DNA of 64,000 nt, from assembly GCF_019139675.1 (NCBI RefSeq), contig NZ_CP077077.1, positions 5,394,001 to 5,458,000 of the forward strand. Direction: 5' to 3'. Position 1 is the stretch's first letter. Each line of letters starts with the position of its first letter. Below are positions 10,700 through 19,100 of the stretch, in pieces. The position numbers were made by a program, and so were the translations under genes. The DNA is from Pseudomonas maumuensis (GTDB lineage Bacteria > Pseudomonadota > Gammaproteobacteria > Pseudomonadales > Pseudomonadaceae). Under the pieces are notes generated by a model. It was given only the letters and a program-made list of their open reading frames with translations, was not told the origin of the DNA and did no database searches.

Positions 10700-13087
10700 T
10701 CAATACGTCGCGCGCAGCTTGAGCGTCAGGTTGCGCGGCTCGCCATAGAAGTTCGAGCCCCAGGCACTGTCCACACGCTCGTAATACACACGGTCGAACA
10801 AATTGTTGGCCGTGAGTGTCGCCGACAGGTGCTTGTTGAAGCGATAGCCCACCTGCGCCGTGGCCACGCTGTAGCCACCCTGCACGAAGTCCACGCTGTT
10901 GCGCGTGTAGTAGGTGGAACTGACCACCCGCACGCCGCCTCCGACACTGAACCCTTCCAGCGGCCCATCGGCGAACGCATAGCGCGTCCACACATTGAAG
11001 TTGTGCTTGGGCGTGATGCTGATGCCCTGGTAGTCGGCCTGACGCCCCGACTCCAGGCGGGTGAAGGCATAGCCGGTGCTGATGCTCCAGTTGTCGGTGA
11101 GGTTGCCGGACAGCTCGGTTTCCCAACCCTGACTGCGCACCTTGGCCTGGGCCTCGTAGAACGGCGTCTGGTCGATTTGCTGGGCGCGGTTTTCGTCGTA
11201 GATGCGGAACACCGCCACGCTGCCGTTCAGGCGGCCGTCGAAGAACTCCCGCTTCAGGCCCAACTCATACTGTTTACCCTCGCGCGGTGCCACCGTGCTG
11301 TTGCCGCCGGCCATCTGCGTCTGCGGCTTGTACACCGTGGTGTAGCTGGCATAGGCCGACAGCTCGGGGGTGAGCTTGGCGACCAATGCGCCATAGGGGA
11401 TCACTTTGCGACGGATGCTGGTGTGAGGGTCGGAGAACTCGTTGAAGAACGGGTTGGCATTGTGGCCATCGCTGTCGAACCAGATCACCCGGCTGCCGAG
11501 GATCACGTCCAGCCAGTCGTTGGCGCTGACCTTGGTGCGCGCATACAGCCCGTACTGGTTCGACTTGGACGAATTGCCGTTGTCCATCGTGTAGTCGATC
11601 TTGGGGATGTCGATGCTGCCAGGGTCGAACACGTTGATGTCGAACCACTCCCGGCCACCGTAGCGGAAGTCCTTGTCCACATGCTGGTAGTCGGCGCCCA
11701 CGGTGAGCTCATGGGTACGCCCGAACGCTTCGAACGGCCGCGTGACGAAGCTGTCCAGGCCCAGGGTCTTGATGTGGGTGTAGTAGTTGTAGGCCACCGC
11801 GGAACTGGCACCGGTCACCGGGTCCACGGCGCCGTCGGTCCAGGTAAAGTTGCGCGTGGGGGCCTCGGCGTCGCGATAGGTCAGCGAGGTCTTGAACTGG
11901 CCGCCATCGTCCAGCGCATGGTCGACCTCGAAGAAGCTTTCCCAGACCCGCTCGTCCAGTTCGTTCCACTTGGCGTCGACGAAGGTCGAGCGCTTGACGT
12001 CGAGCAGCTTGCCGCTGTCGTAGGCCGGCAGACCGAACGCGGGCACCGACTTGTTGCGCTGGTAGGCGCCGCCCAGGGTCAGGGTGGTGGCCGGCGACAG
12101 GTCGTACTCCAGGCGCCCGTACATCATTGGGCGCTCGTTCTGGGCATAGTCGACAAAGGCCTGGTTGTTCTCGTAGGCAGTGACGAAACGCCCGCGCAGG
12201 CTGCCATCGCTGTTCAGCGGCCCGGTGACGTCAACCGTGGAGTGGTAACGGTCATAGGTGCCCGCCGACAGCTCACCAGACAGGGCAAACTTGCCCAAGG
12301 CGCGTTTGCGCACCAGGTTGATGGTGCCGCCGGGTTCGCCCGCGCCCTGGTACAGACCGGATGGCCCGCGCAGCACTTCGACACGGTCATACATGGCCAG
12401 GTCGAACGCCGTGGCCATGTCGCCTTGCCCGGTGGGCTGGGTGACGCCATCGACCTGCACCAGGTCGACCGGGAAGCCGCGCATGTAAACGTCATTGAGG
12501 TTGGAGCCGGTGTTGTAGCTCTTGATCGTGGTACCGGTGACCTGCCGCATGGCGTCCTGCAGGCTGTTCATGTTCTGGTCGTCCAGGCGCTGGCGGGTCA
12601 TTACCGACACCGACTGCGGGATGTCCTTGAGCTTCTGCTCGCCCTTGCCAAGGGTCAGCGACCCAGTGGTGTAGGAGCCGGTGCCTTCGGTGGTGGTGCC
12701 CAGCTGGCTGCTGTCGATCTTCACCGCGCCCAGTTGCATCGCGTCGTCGTTCCCGGCGCGCTGGCGCTCCAGGGTGACGCTGTCGTTATCGATGTAGGCG
12801 GCATTCAGGCCAGTGCCCTGGAGCAGACGGGCCAGTGCCTGGTCCTGTGGATAACTGCCACTCAGGCCCGGCGAGCGCAGGCCCTGGGTGAACTCACCGG
12901 GTACCAGCACCTGGATCCGGGTAACCGCACTGAAGGCCGCCAGGGCCGAGTCCAGCGACTGCGCCGGGATGTCGAAACGGTAGACCTGCGCCTGCGCGGC
13001 GGCCAGGGCTTGCCCGGGCCCGATCAACGCGGCGCTGCCAAGCGCGATGGCCAGGCCGAGCACGGCCCGAGTGGCGGTGGTTTTCAT
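10700..13087 (-). CDS. TonB-dependent siderophore receptor with signalling (STN) domain
   Basis: An outer-membrane receptor of 795 residues. After a signal peptide ending near GQALAAAQA comes an STN domain (about residues 38-115) that talks to a FecR-type anti-sigma. A plug domain follows (KDIPQSVSVMTRQRLDDQN; YDRVEVLRGPSGLYQGAG), then a 22-strand barrel ending in the aromatic LKLRATY. The sigma and anti-sigma genes lie just upstream on the same strand, so this is a transducer. The plug style fits hydroxamate or similar ferri-siderophore receptors (FoxA/FpvA-like), but the ligand cannot be assigned. The ATG at 13087 is preferred to a TTG at 13090; GGGGAG lies about 10 bases upstream. Confidence 0.9.
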   Translation of the reverse strand: MKTTATRAVLGLAIALGSAALIGPGQALAAAQAQVYRFDIPAQSLDSALAAFSAVTRIQVLVPGEFTQGLRSPGLSGSYPQDQALARLLQGTGLNAAYIDNDSVTLERQRAGNDDAMQLGAVKIDSSQLGTTTEGTGSYTTGSLTLGKGEQKLKDIPQSVSVMTRQRLDDQNMNSLQDAMRQVTGTTIKSYNTGSNLNDVYMRGFPVDLVQVDGVTQPTGQGDMATAFDLAMYDRVEVLRGPSGLYQGAGEPGGTINLVRKRALGKFALSGELSAGTYDRYHSTVDVTGPLNSDGSLRGRFVTAYENNQAFVDYAQNERPMMYGRLEYDLSPATTLTLGGAYQRNKSVPAFGLPAYDSGKLLDVKRSTFVDAKWNELDERVWESFFEVDHALDDGGQFKTSLTYRDAEAPTRNFTWTDGAVDPVTGASSAVAYNYYTHIKTLGLDSFVTRPFEAFGRTHELTVGADYQHVDKDFRYGGREWFDINVFDPGSIDIPKIDYTMDNGNSSKSNQYGLYARTKVSANDWLDVILGSRVIWFDSDGHNANPFFNEFSDPHTSIRRKVIPYGALVAKLTPELSAYASYTTVYKPQTQMAGGNSTVAPREGKQYELGLKREFFDGRLNGSVAVFRIYDENRAQQIDQTPFYEAQAKVRSQGWETELSGNLTDNWSISTGYAFTRLESGRQADYQGISITPKHNFNVWTRYAFADGPLEGFSVGGGVRVVSSTYYTRNSVDFVQGGYSVATAQVGYRFNKHLSATLTANNLFDRVYYERVDSAWGSNFYGEPRNLTLKLRATY

Positions 13088-13210
13088 CAATGGGGCTCCC
13101 CGAAAGCGTCAAAGTGATCGACTGGCGCGGCACTGTCTGAGAGTGCTTATTATTTGCGCCTACGAAATCAAGGACGTCGGCCCGGCGGGAATCCCCGAAA
13201 AAATTTTCAA

Positions 13211-14194
13211 TCAACCTTCGCGCAGGATGCGCAGGTACGGTGTGTACTGGTCGGCACGCACGCCCAGGGTATGGGTCAAGGCCTTGAGCACGGCCTCCGG
13301 CTTGTCGATGTCGAACACCCCGGAAACCTTGCGCTGACGCAGGCCGTCGCCCAGCACCAGGGTCTGTCCGGGCCAGTAACGGTTGAGTTCGGTGACCACC
13401 TCGCCCAGCGGCTGCTGGCTGAACACCAGTTGCCGCTCGCGCCAGGCGAACGCGCGGCCAGGCTCGAAGCCATGCACCGCGCCCGGCCCGCCGGCTGCGT
13501 ACTCCAGCGCCTGCCCCGGCTCGAGGAATACGCCCTGGCCGGTACCGGCACGGACCTCGACTTTGCCTTGGGCCAGTTGCACACGGGTCTGCCCGTCTGC
13601 CTCGGCCACGCTGAAGCGCGTGCCCACCACCCGCACCCAGCCATCCCCGGCACGCACCACAAAGGGCCGGGCCGGGTCGCGGGTCACCTCGAACCAAGCC
13701 TCGCCGCGCAACAGCCGAACACGTCGCTCGGTGGCCCCCTGCTCGACCTGCACGGCGCTGTCGGTGTTGAGCTGAATGCGCGAGCCGTCCTCCAGTTGCA
13801 GGCTGCGGGTTTCACCCGTGGCGGTGGCGTAATCGGCGCGCCAGCGGTCGAGCCAGGGCGTCTGGACGAGCAGCACACCCAGCAGCACCGCCGCCGCGGC
13901 AGCGCTTGCCAGCTTGGGCCAGATCCGCCGTCGGGGAGCACGCCAAGCCGCCTGCTGGTCTTCCCGCAGGCGCCTGGCCGGGCCCTGCAAAGCCCCCAAC
14001 AGGTCGAGCACTTGCTCCCAGGCCCTGGCATGCGCCGGCCCTTGCGCGCGCCACACGGCGAACGCCTGGCGCTCGTCCAGGGTGACGTCCTCGGCGTGCA
14101 GACGGTAATACCAGGCTGTGGCTTCGGCGAACAGGCGCTCGCTGTCGGGCAGGTCGCTCATGGGATCGGGCGCACTCTCGGAATGACGGCTCAT
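13211..14194 (-). CDS. FecR-type anti-sigma factor / sigma regulator
   Basis: An inner-membrane regulator of 327 residues that carries the signal from the TonB receptor to its sigma factor. The N-terminal cytosolic DUF4880 region (about residues 18-62) contains the WYYRLHAEDVTLDERQAFAVW motif, which binds the sigma factor. One membrane helix lies at about 96-112. The periplasmic FecR domain follows (TATGETRSLQLEDGSRIQLN, FVVRAGDGWVRVVGTRFSV), then a C-terminal STN-like domain that meets the receptor. The start overlaps the sigma gene stop by four bases (ATGA) with GAGAGGG before it, so expression is coupled. Confidence 0.92.
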   Translation of the reverse strand: MSRHSESAPDPMSDLPDSERLFAEATAWYYRLHAEDVTLDERQAFAVWRAQGPAHARAWEQVLDLLGALQGPARRLREDQQAAWRAPRRRIWPKLASAAAAAVLLGVLLVQTPWLDRWRADYATATGETRSLQLEDGSRIQLNTDSAVQVEQGATERRVRLLRGEAWFEVTRDPARPFVVRAGDGWVRVVGTRFSVAEADGQTRVQLAQGKVEVRAGTGQGVFLEPGQALEYAAGGPGAVHGFEPGRAFAWRERQLVFSQQPLGEVVTELNRYWPGQTLVLGDGLRQRKVSGVFDIDKPEAVLKALTHTLGVRADQYTPYLRILREG

Positions 14195-14724
14195 GGACGT
14201 TGCCCTCTCGCGTCACCGGCCAGCCGCGCCTGGATGAAGGCGCGGCAGTCGAGCAATGCCCGGCGCAGCTGGTACTCGACACTGCGGGGCGTGACGTTCA
14301 TGCGCTCGCCGATCTCGCGGTAGGTGCAACCGTCGACATGATAGAGCAGGAAGATGTGCCGGGTCGCCTCGGGCAGGGCCTGGATCGCCGCCTGCATCAG
14401 CGCCTGCTCCTGCTGCGCGGCCAACTGGTCGTCGGCGCCGGGGGCATCGCTGGCCAGTTCGTCGCTGGGTTCGCCGCCATCCAGGCGTTCACGGCGAATG
14501 GCCTGACGCTGATGATCGCGCACCAGGTTGCTGGCAATCGTGAAGAGGAAGGCCGGCAGGTTGTCGATCTGCTTGTCGGCAGGCAGCCGCGCCAGGCGCA
14601 GGAAGGACTCCTGGGTCAGGTCGGCGGCCACTTGGCTATTGCCGGTGCGCCGTGCGACGAACGCCTCCAGGGCCTTCTTGTGCTCGGTGAACAACCGGGC
14701 GATCTGCTTGTTCCACGAAGACAC
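14191..14724 (-). CDS. ECF sigma factor, FecI/iron-starvation type
   Basis: An extracytoplasmic-function sigma factor of 177 residues. Region 2 contains DLTQESFLRLARLP and the promoter-melting segment PAFLFTIASNLVRDHQR. Region 4 is ALPEATRHIFLLYHVDGCTYREIGERMNVTPRSVEYQLRRAL, with its helix-turn-helix near the C-terminus. Translation appears to start at GTG 14724, since no in-frame ATG is nearby and AGGA stands upstream. It should transcribe the adjacent receptor gene when its ligand is bound. A Fur-box-like sequence lies in the upstream gap. Confidence 0.92.
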   Translation of the reverse strand: MSSWNKQIARLFTEHKKALEAFVARRTGNSQVAADLTQESFLRLARLPADKQIDNLPAFLFTIASNLVRDHQRQAIRRERLDGGEPSDELASDAPGADDQLAAQQEQALMQAAIQALPEATRHIFLLYHVDGCTYREIGERMNVTPRSVEYQLRRALLDCRAFIQARLAGDARGQRP

Positions 14725-14769
14725 GGCACATCCTGGCTCTGGGTCTCAAGAGGAGCGAACGCTAGCAGA

Positions 14770-14788
14770 AGATGAGATGGATTCGCAA
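14770..14788 (-). promoter_or_regulatory. Candidate Fur box upstream of the ECF sigma gene
   Basis: On the minus strand this reads TTGCGAATCCATCTCATCT, which resembles the GAAT..TCTCATT form of Fur sites commonly found before Pseudomonas fecI genes. It is about 46 bases upstream of the GTG start. The match is imperfect in the centre. Confidence 0.4.
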
Positions 14789-14820
14789 TTGCTTGAACTG
14801 AGCAATACAAGCTACCAACC

Positions 14821-14862
14821 TGTGGGAGCCGGCTTGCCGGCGAAAGGGCTGCAACGCAGCCC
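14821..14862. repeat. Single REP element with trailing hairpin
   Basis: TGTGGGAGCCGGCTTGCCGG is followed by a second hairpin, GGGCTGC-AAC-GCAGCCC. It sits between the sigma gene promoter region and the 3' end of folA, eight bases past which folA stops. Confidence 0.85.
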
Positions 14863-14869
14863 CAGTACT

Positions 14870-15388
14870 TCAGACCTTGTCCCAAACCTCGAAGTGATAC
14901 TCAGGCCCGCTGGTTTCAGCAGGCTGCGGAGTCATCTTTGTACGGTTCCACTGGCCCTTGTCGAATTCGGGGAACCACGCATCGCCCTCCCCAGAGTAGT
15001 CCACCTGCGTCAGATACATTCGATTGACCAGGCCTTTCTCCAGCGCTTCGCCATACAGCTGCGCACCACCGATGAGCATCAACTCATCAACGCCTTTATC
15101 TCGTGCCCACTCGTCCGCTCGTACCAAAGCTTCCTCTAAAGAGGAGAAAACCTCTGCGCCATCGAGCTCTAGGTTTGCCTGACGGCTGACGACGATATTC
15201 AGCCTTCCGGGCAAGGCACGTCCTAAAGAGTCCCAGGTCTTACGCCCCATGATGATGGGCTTATTCATGGTCTGAGACTTAAAGAACCTGAAGTCCCCCG
15301 GCAGGTGCCAGGGCATTTGGTTGCGTAACCCGATTACTCGCTGCAAGCCAATGGCAGCAATCAGGCAGAGAGGAAGTGGTCTGTTCAT
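14870..15388 (-). CDS. folA: Dihydrofolate reductase
   Basis: Reduces dihydrofolate to tetrahydrofolate with NADPH and is the trimethoprim target. The protein is 172 residues, the usual chromosomal size. The substrate site is visible as NQMPWHLPGDFRFFKSQTMN, with the catalytic aspartate in LPGD. The NADPH-binding motifs are IIMGRKTWDSLGRALPGR and MLIGGAQLYGEAL. I chose the ATG at 15388, so that the protein starts MNRPLPLCLIAAI. An in-frame upstream codon at 15409 would add seven residues not typical of the family. The gene is somewhat less GC-rich than its neighbours, but its position is the usual one for Pseudomonas folA. Confidence 0.96.
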   Translation of the reverse strand: MNRPLPLCLIAAIGLQRVIGLRNQMPWHLPGDFRFFKSQTMNKPIIMGRKTWDSLGRALPGRLNIVVSRQANLELDGAEVFSSLEEALVRADEWARDKGVDELMLIGGAQLYGEALEKGLVNRMYLTQVDYSGEGDAWFPEFDKGQWNRTKMTPQPAETSGPEYHFEVWDKV

Positions 15389-15511
15389 GGCGGCGAGAAT
15401 ACCAAACAACCCATAAGAAGATATCTAATCATCTGACGAAGATAGCTCATAAAACGAGTTATCCGACGTCTGGGTTATGCTTGCGCCCTGACCTGTGCAA
15501 TGGAAGAGCTT

Positions 15512-16891
15512 GTGACTGCACCGACTCCACTCGACAAGCGCTGGCTCACCGAAGCGGTACGCCTGCGCGAGGAACACGCCGGGCCCCTGGAAGACCAGGA
15601 AGCCAACCGCCGCGCCCGCCAGCAGGGCGGCGACCTGGCCACGCGCATCGAAGCCCGCGCCCTGTGGCTGGCCGAGCGCGACGGCATGGACACGGCGCTG
15701 CGCCACTGGAAGCAGGGCGCACGGCTGGCACTGCTGAGCTTGATGGTCCTGGCCCTGTTCAGTGGCGCCGGCCTGGGGCTGGCGGCCCTGAGCGACGGCC
15801 AGCGGCCGGTGAACGTGTTCTGGGCCCTGGGCAGCCTGCTCGGGCTGAACCTCGTGCTGCTGCTTGGCTGGGCCGTGGGTTTCTTTTTCGCCGGTGAGCA
15901 AGGCGCGGCGCTGGGCCGCCTATGGCTGTGGCTAAGCGAGCGTTTTGCCCGTGACGCCAAGGCCGCGCAACTGGCCCCCGCGCTGCTGGTGCTGCTGCAG
16001 CGCCAGCGCCTGAACCGCTGGCTGCTCGGCCTGTTGGTGCATGGCCTGTGGTCACTGACGATGCTCGCGGCGCTGGGCATGCTCCTGGCCCTATTGGCGA
16101 CGCGACGCTACGGCTTCGTCTGGGAAACCACGCTGCTTGCCGCCGAACCTTTCATCAGCCTCACCCAGACCCTCGGCACACTGCCCTCGCTGCTTGGTTT
16201 CGCCGTGCCCGACGAGGCGATGATTCGCGCCAGCGGCGACACCCTGCCGGCACTCGATCTGGCCCGTCAGGCCTGGGCCAGCTGGCTGCTCGGCGTGGTC
16301 CTGGTCTACGGCCTGCTGCCGCGCCTGGCTCTGGCCGCGCTGTGCCTGTGGCGCTGGCGCCAGGGCCGCGAGCGCCTGGCGCTGGACCTCAACCTGCCCG
16401 GCTACGCGCAGTTGCGCGAAGCCCTGATGCCGCGCAGCGAACGCCTCGGCGTGCAGGACGCAGCCCCCGACACGCTGCCCCGCTTCGAGGCCGGCCAGCT
16501 GGAGCGCGACAGCGGCGGTGCCCTGCTGGTCGGCCTGGAGCTGGACGACCAGCGCCCCTGGCCGCCCGCACTGCCCCGCTCGGTCACCCATGCGGGCGTG
16601 CTCGACAGCCGCGAGTCGCGCAACAAGCTGCTCGAGCAACTCAGCCGTTTCCCCCCGGCGCGCCTGGCCATCGCTTGCGACCCGCGTCGCTCGCCCGACC
16701 GTGGCAGCCTGGCCTTGCTCGCTGAACTGGCGCGCAACGCCGGCGCCACGCGCATCTGGCTGCTGCAGGCACAACCCGGCCAGGCCCTGGATGCGGCGCG
16801 CCTGGGCGACTGGCACGAGGCCCTCGACCGCCTGGGCCTGCCCCATGCCGACACCTCGCCCCTGACCTGGCTGGAGCATGGCCATGACTGA
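15512..16891 (+). CDS. DUF2868 integral membrane protein
   Basis: A 459-residue membrane protein of unknown function. It has a soluble N-terminus (TPLDKRWLTEAVRLREEHAG) followed by four or five hydrophobic segments: about residues 72-95, 100-130, 170-205 and 250-285. A C-terminal soluble part then contains PRSVTHAGVLDSRESRNKLL. It overlaps the DUF3482 GTPase gene by eight bases, a pairing that recurs across Pseudomonas, so the two probably form one complex at the membrane. I favour GTG 15512, with GGAAGAG just upstream, over ATG 15500, which has no ribosome site. The role is unknown. Confidence 0.85.
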   Translation: MTAPTPLDKRWLTEAVRLREEHAGPLEDQEANRRARQQGGDLATRIEARALWLAERDGMDTALRHWKQGARLALLSLMVLALFSGAGLGLAALSDGQRPVNVFWALGSLLGLNLVLLLGWAVGFFFAGEQGAALGRLWLWLSERFARDAKAAQLAPALLVLLQRQRLNRWLLGLLVHGLWSLTMLAALGMLLALLATRRYGFVWETTLLAAEPFISLTQTLGTLPSLLGFAVPDEAMIRASGDTLPALDLARQAWASWLLGVVLVYGLLPRLALAALCLWRWRQGRERLALDLNLPGYAQLREALMPRSERLGVQDAAPDTLPRFEAGQLERDSGGALLVGLELDDQRPWPPALPRSVTHAGVLDSRESRNKLLEQLSRFPPARLAIACDPRRSPDRGSLALLAELARNAGATRIWLLQAQPGQALDAARLGDWHEALDRLGLPHADTSPLTWLEHGHD

Positions 16892-18248
16892 GCCGCTGAA
16901 ACTGGCCGTGGTCGGCCACACCAACGTCGGCAAGACCTCGCTGCTGCGCACCCTCACCCGCGATGTCGGCTTCGGCGAGGTCTCGCATCGCCCCAGCACC
17001 ACCCGCCATGTCGAAGGCGCCCGCCTGTCGGTGGACGGCGAGCCGTTGCTGGAGCTGTACGACACCCCTGGCCTGGAGGACGCCATCGCCCTGCTCGACT
17101 ACCTGGAGCGCCTCGAACGCCCGGGCGAGCGCCTGGACGGTCCCGCTCGCCTTGAACGTTTCCTCCAAGGCAGCGAGGCGCGGCAGCGCTTCGAGCAGGA
17201 AGCCAAGGTGCTGCGCCAGCTGCTGGCGAGCCATGCCGGCCTGTATGTGATCGACGCCCGCGAACCGGTGCTGGCCAAGTACCGCGACGAGCTGGAGGTG
17301 CTGGCCAGCTGCGGCAAGCCGCTGTTGCCGGTGCTCAACTTCGTTGCCAGCAGCCAGCACCGCGAGCCCGAGTGGCGCGAGGCACTGGCGCGCCTGGGCT
17401 TGCATGCGCTGGTGCGTTTCGACAGCGTGGCCCCACCCGAGGATGGCGAGCGCCGCCTCTACGAAAGCCTGGCGCTGCTGCTGGAAGAGGCCCGTCCTGC
17501 CCTGCAACGGCTGATCGATGACCAGCAGGCCCAGCGTGAAGCCCGCCGCCACAGCGGCAAGCGTTTGGTCGCCGAGCTGCTGCTCGACTGCGCCGCCTGC
17601 CGACGCAGCGTAGAGGCCGAGCCCGCCGCCGAGGCGCAGGCCATCGAAGCCCTGCGCCAGGCGGTGCGCCAGCGCGAGCAACGCTGTGTCGAGGCGCTGC
17701 TCAAGCTGTATGCGTTCCGCCGCGAGGATGCAAATGCCGGCGACTTGCCGCTGCTCGATGGGCGCTGGGGCGACGACCTGTTCAATCCGGAGACCCTGAA
17801 GCTGCTCGGTGTGCGCCTGGGCAGCGGCGTGGCGGCGGGCGCGGCGGCAGGTGCCGGCGTCGACCTGCTAGTTGGCGGTCTGACCCTGGGCGCCGCCGCG
17901 CTCGCCGGGGCCATTGCCGGCGGCGCGCTGCAGACCGCGCGCAACTATGGCTCGCGCCTGATGGGCAAGCTCAAGGGCCAGCGCGAGTTGACGGTGGATG
18001 ACGCCGTGCTGCGCCTGCTGGCGCTGCGTCAGCAACAGTTGATGCTGGCCCTGGAGGCACGCGGCCACGCGGCGCAGGACAGCATCCGCCTGGCGGCGCC
18101 GGAGGACAAAGGCTGGCGCGAAGGCAAGCTGCCCGAGGCCTTGCGCAAGGCGCGAGCGCATCCGCAGTGGTCCACGCTCAATCCCGGGGCGCGGGTCAAC
18201 CAGGCCGAGCGGCAGGAGCAAATCGACGCCCTTGCGGCGGATCTGTAG
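16884..18248 (+). CDS. DUF3482 GTPase-like protein
   Basis: A 454-residue GTP-binding protein. The N-terminal G domain has a P-loop, VVGHTNVGKTSLLRTL, and a switch II motif, LYDTPGLED. The G4 position reads VLNFVAS and not the canonical NKxD, so guanine specificity may be altered. A C-terminal helical half follows, with a glycine/alanine-rich membrane-prone segment (about residues 310-350, GVRLGSGVAAGAAAGAGV). ATG 16884 has GGAG seven bases upstream and is preferred to ATG 16878. The gene overlaps DUF2868 and ends seven bases from the convergent T6SS-linked gene. The function is not established. Confidence 0.87.
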   Translation: MTEPLKLAVVGHTNVGKTSLLRTLTRDVGFGEVSHRPSTTRHVEGARLSVDGEPLLELYDTPGLEDAIALLDYLERLERPGERLDGPARLERFLQGSEARQRFEQEAKVLRQLLASHAGLYVIDAREPVLAKYRDELEVLASCGKPLLPVLNFVASSQHREPEWREALARLGLHALVRFDSVAPPEDGERRLYESLALLLEEARPALQRLIDDQQAQREARRHSGKRLVAELLLDCAACRRSVEAEPAAEAQAIEALRQAVRQREQRCVEALLKLYAFRREDANAGDLPLLDGRWGDDLFNPETLKLLGVRLGSGVAAGAAAGAGVDLLVGGLTLGAAALAGAIAGGALQTARNYGSRLMGKLKGQRELTVDDAVLRLLALRQQQLMLALEARGHAAQDSIRLAAPEDKGWREGKLPEALRKARAHPQWSTLNPGARVNQAERQEQIDALAADL

Positions 18249-18255
18249 AAGCGGG

Positions 18256-18669
18256 CTAGCGCCTCTTCTTGCGCAGTTCCACCAACAGCCGGCGCATCTC
18301 CCGATGCCGCTGGCTGTTGAACACCAGCATTGCCAGTAATGGCAGCACCAGCGCCGCGAGCTGCAACACTGTATGCAGACTGCTCCCGATCAAGCTCAAC
18401 GCCGTCAGCAAGGCAACCGCCAGCACTGGCAATATCATCCACAGTGCCCCATTCAGCCCGCGAACCATAGCGATATGACCCAGGCACAACAGCACTACCA
18501 GCCCACCAGTGACCATCACGGAGTAGAGAGGGTTGTCCGGATGGTTACGCCAGTAGGTGTCGAACCAAAGCGTCGCCGTCATGGCCACCGGAAGGATCGA
18601 CATGAAGATGCCCAGCAAAAAGACAGGAAAGTAACGGGCCATGAACCGTGCCGAGCTATCCGAGCTCAT
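18256..18669 (-). CDS. Four-helix membrane protein, candidate second immunity protein
   Basis: I do not recognise a named family. The 137 residues contain about four hydrophobic helices (roughly 12-33, 49-68, 72-95 and 98-116) and end in a very basic tail (RHREMRRLLVELRKKRR). It is a paralogue of the gene just upstream. Both start with an RYF-x-VF segment, share a G-H-x-A-x-VRG motif between helices 2 and 3, and end QR-x-REMR...KRR. It overlaps that gene by four bases. Position at the end of a T6SS operon, behind a protein with a membrane-inserting core, suggests protection of the inner membrane. The function is inferred. Confidence 0.65.
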   Translation of the reverse strand: MSSDSSARFMARYFPVFLLGIFMSILPVAMTATLWFDTYWRNHPDNPLYSVMVTGGLVVLLCLGHIAMVRGLNGALWMILPVLAVALLTALSLIGSSLHTVLQLAALVLPLLAMLVFNSQRHREMRRLLVELRKKRR

Positions 18670-19100
18670 CGGCGCGCCTGTCGCGCCAGGCGTCTCTTCG
18701 CCCGATACTCCGCCAGGCGGATACGCATCTCCCGGTATCGTTGGCAGTTGAGCAACAGCAAGGTCACCAACGCAGCCAACAGGCTGCTGGTGTAGATGAA
18801 CAGGTTGGGACGATGCCCATAGGTCGCAAGCGTGAGCACCATGCATCCCACGCACAGCCCTGCCACCAACCATGCACCCCAGGCGCGCCCGCGAACCACG
18901 GCGCCGTGTCCCAGCATGAAGATTGTCAATGTCGCCAGCAGGCTCCAGGGAAGTACCCCGTCCTTCGAGCAGCTTCGGCAATAGGTGCTCCACACCAATG
19001 CAAAGGTCCAGGCCACGGCGATGATCGACGAAAAATAGGCACCGATGAACACGCCGAAGTAACGCTGGAGAAAACCCTTCAGCTCAGGATGCCGGGTCAT
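18666..19100 (-). CDS. Four-helix membrane protein, candidate first immunity protein
   Basis: A 144-residue integral membrane protein with about four hydrophobic helices (roughly 14-37, 50-66, 73-92 and 98-117) and a strongly basic C-terminus (AEYRAKRRLARQARR). It is related throughout its length to the 137-residue protein encoded next, which points to tandem duplication followed by divergence. It overlaps the 301-residue upstream gene by four bases and the downstream paralogue by four bases, so all three are probably translated together. An immunity role against the upstream protein is inferred from position, coupling and membrane location. No family name is recognised. Confidence 0.67.
   Translation of the reverse strand: MTRHPELKGFLQRYFGVFIGAYFSSIIAVAWTFALVWSTYCRSCSKDGVLPWSLLATLTIFMLGHGAVVRGRAWGAWLVAGLCVGCMVLTLATYGHRPNLFIYTSSLLAALVTLLLLNCQRYREMRIRLAEYRAKRRLARQARR

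Noticed and set aside
14870..15388. Possibility that folA is an acquired trimethoprim-resistance gene
   Set aside because: Its length, the LPGD active site and its location beside the DUF2868/DUF3482 pair fit the native chromosomal gene, and no integron or mobile-element sequence is nearby.
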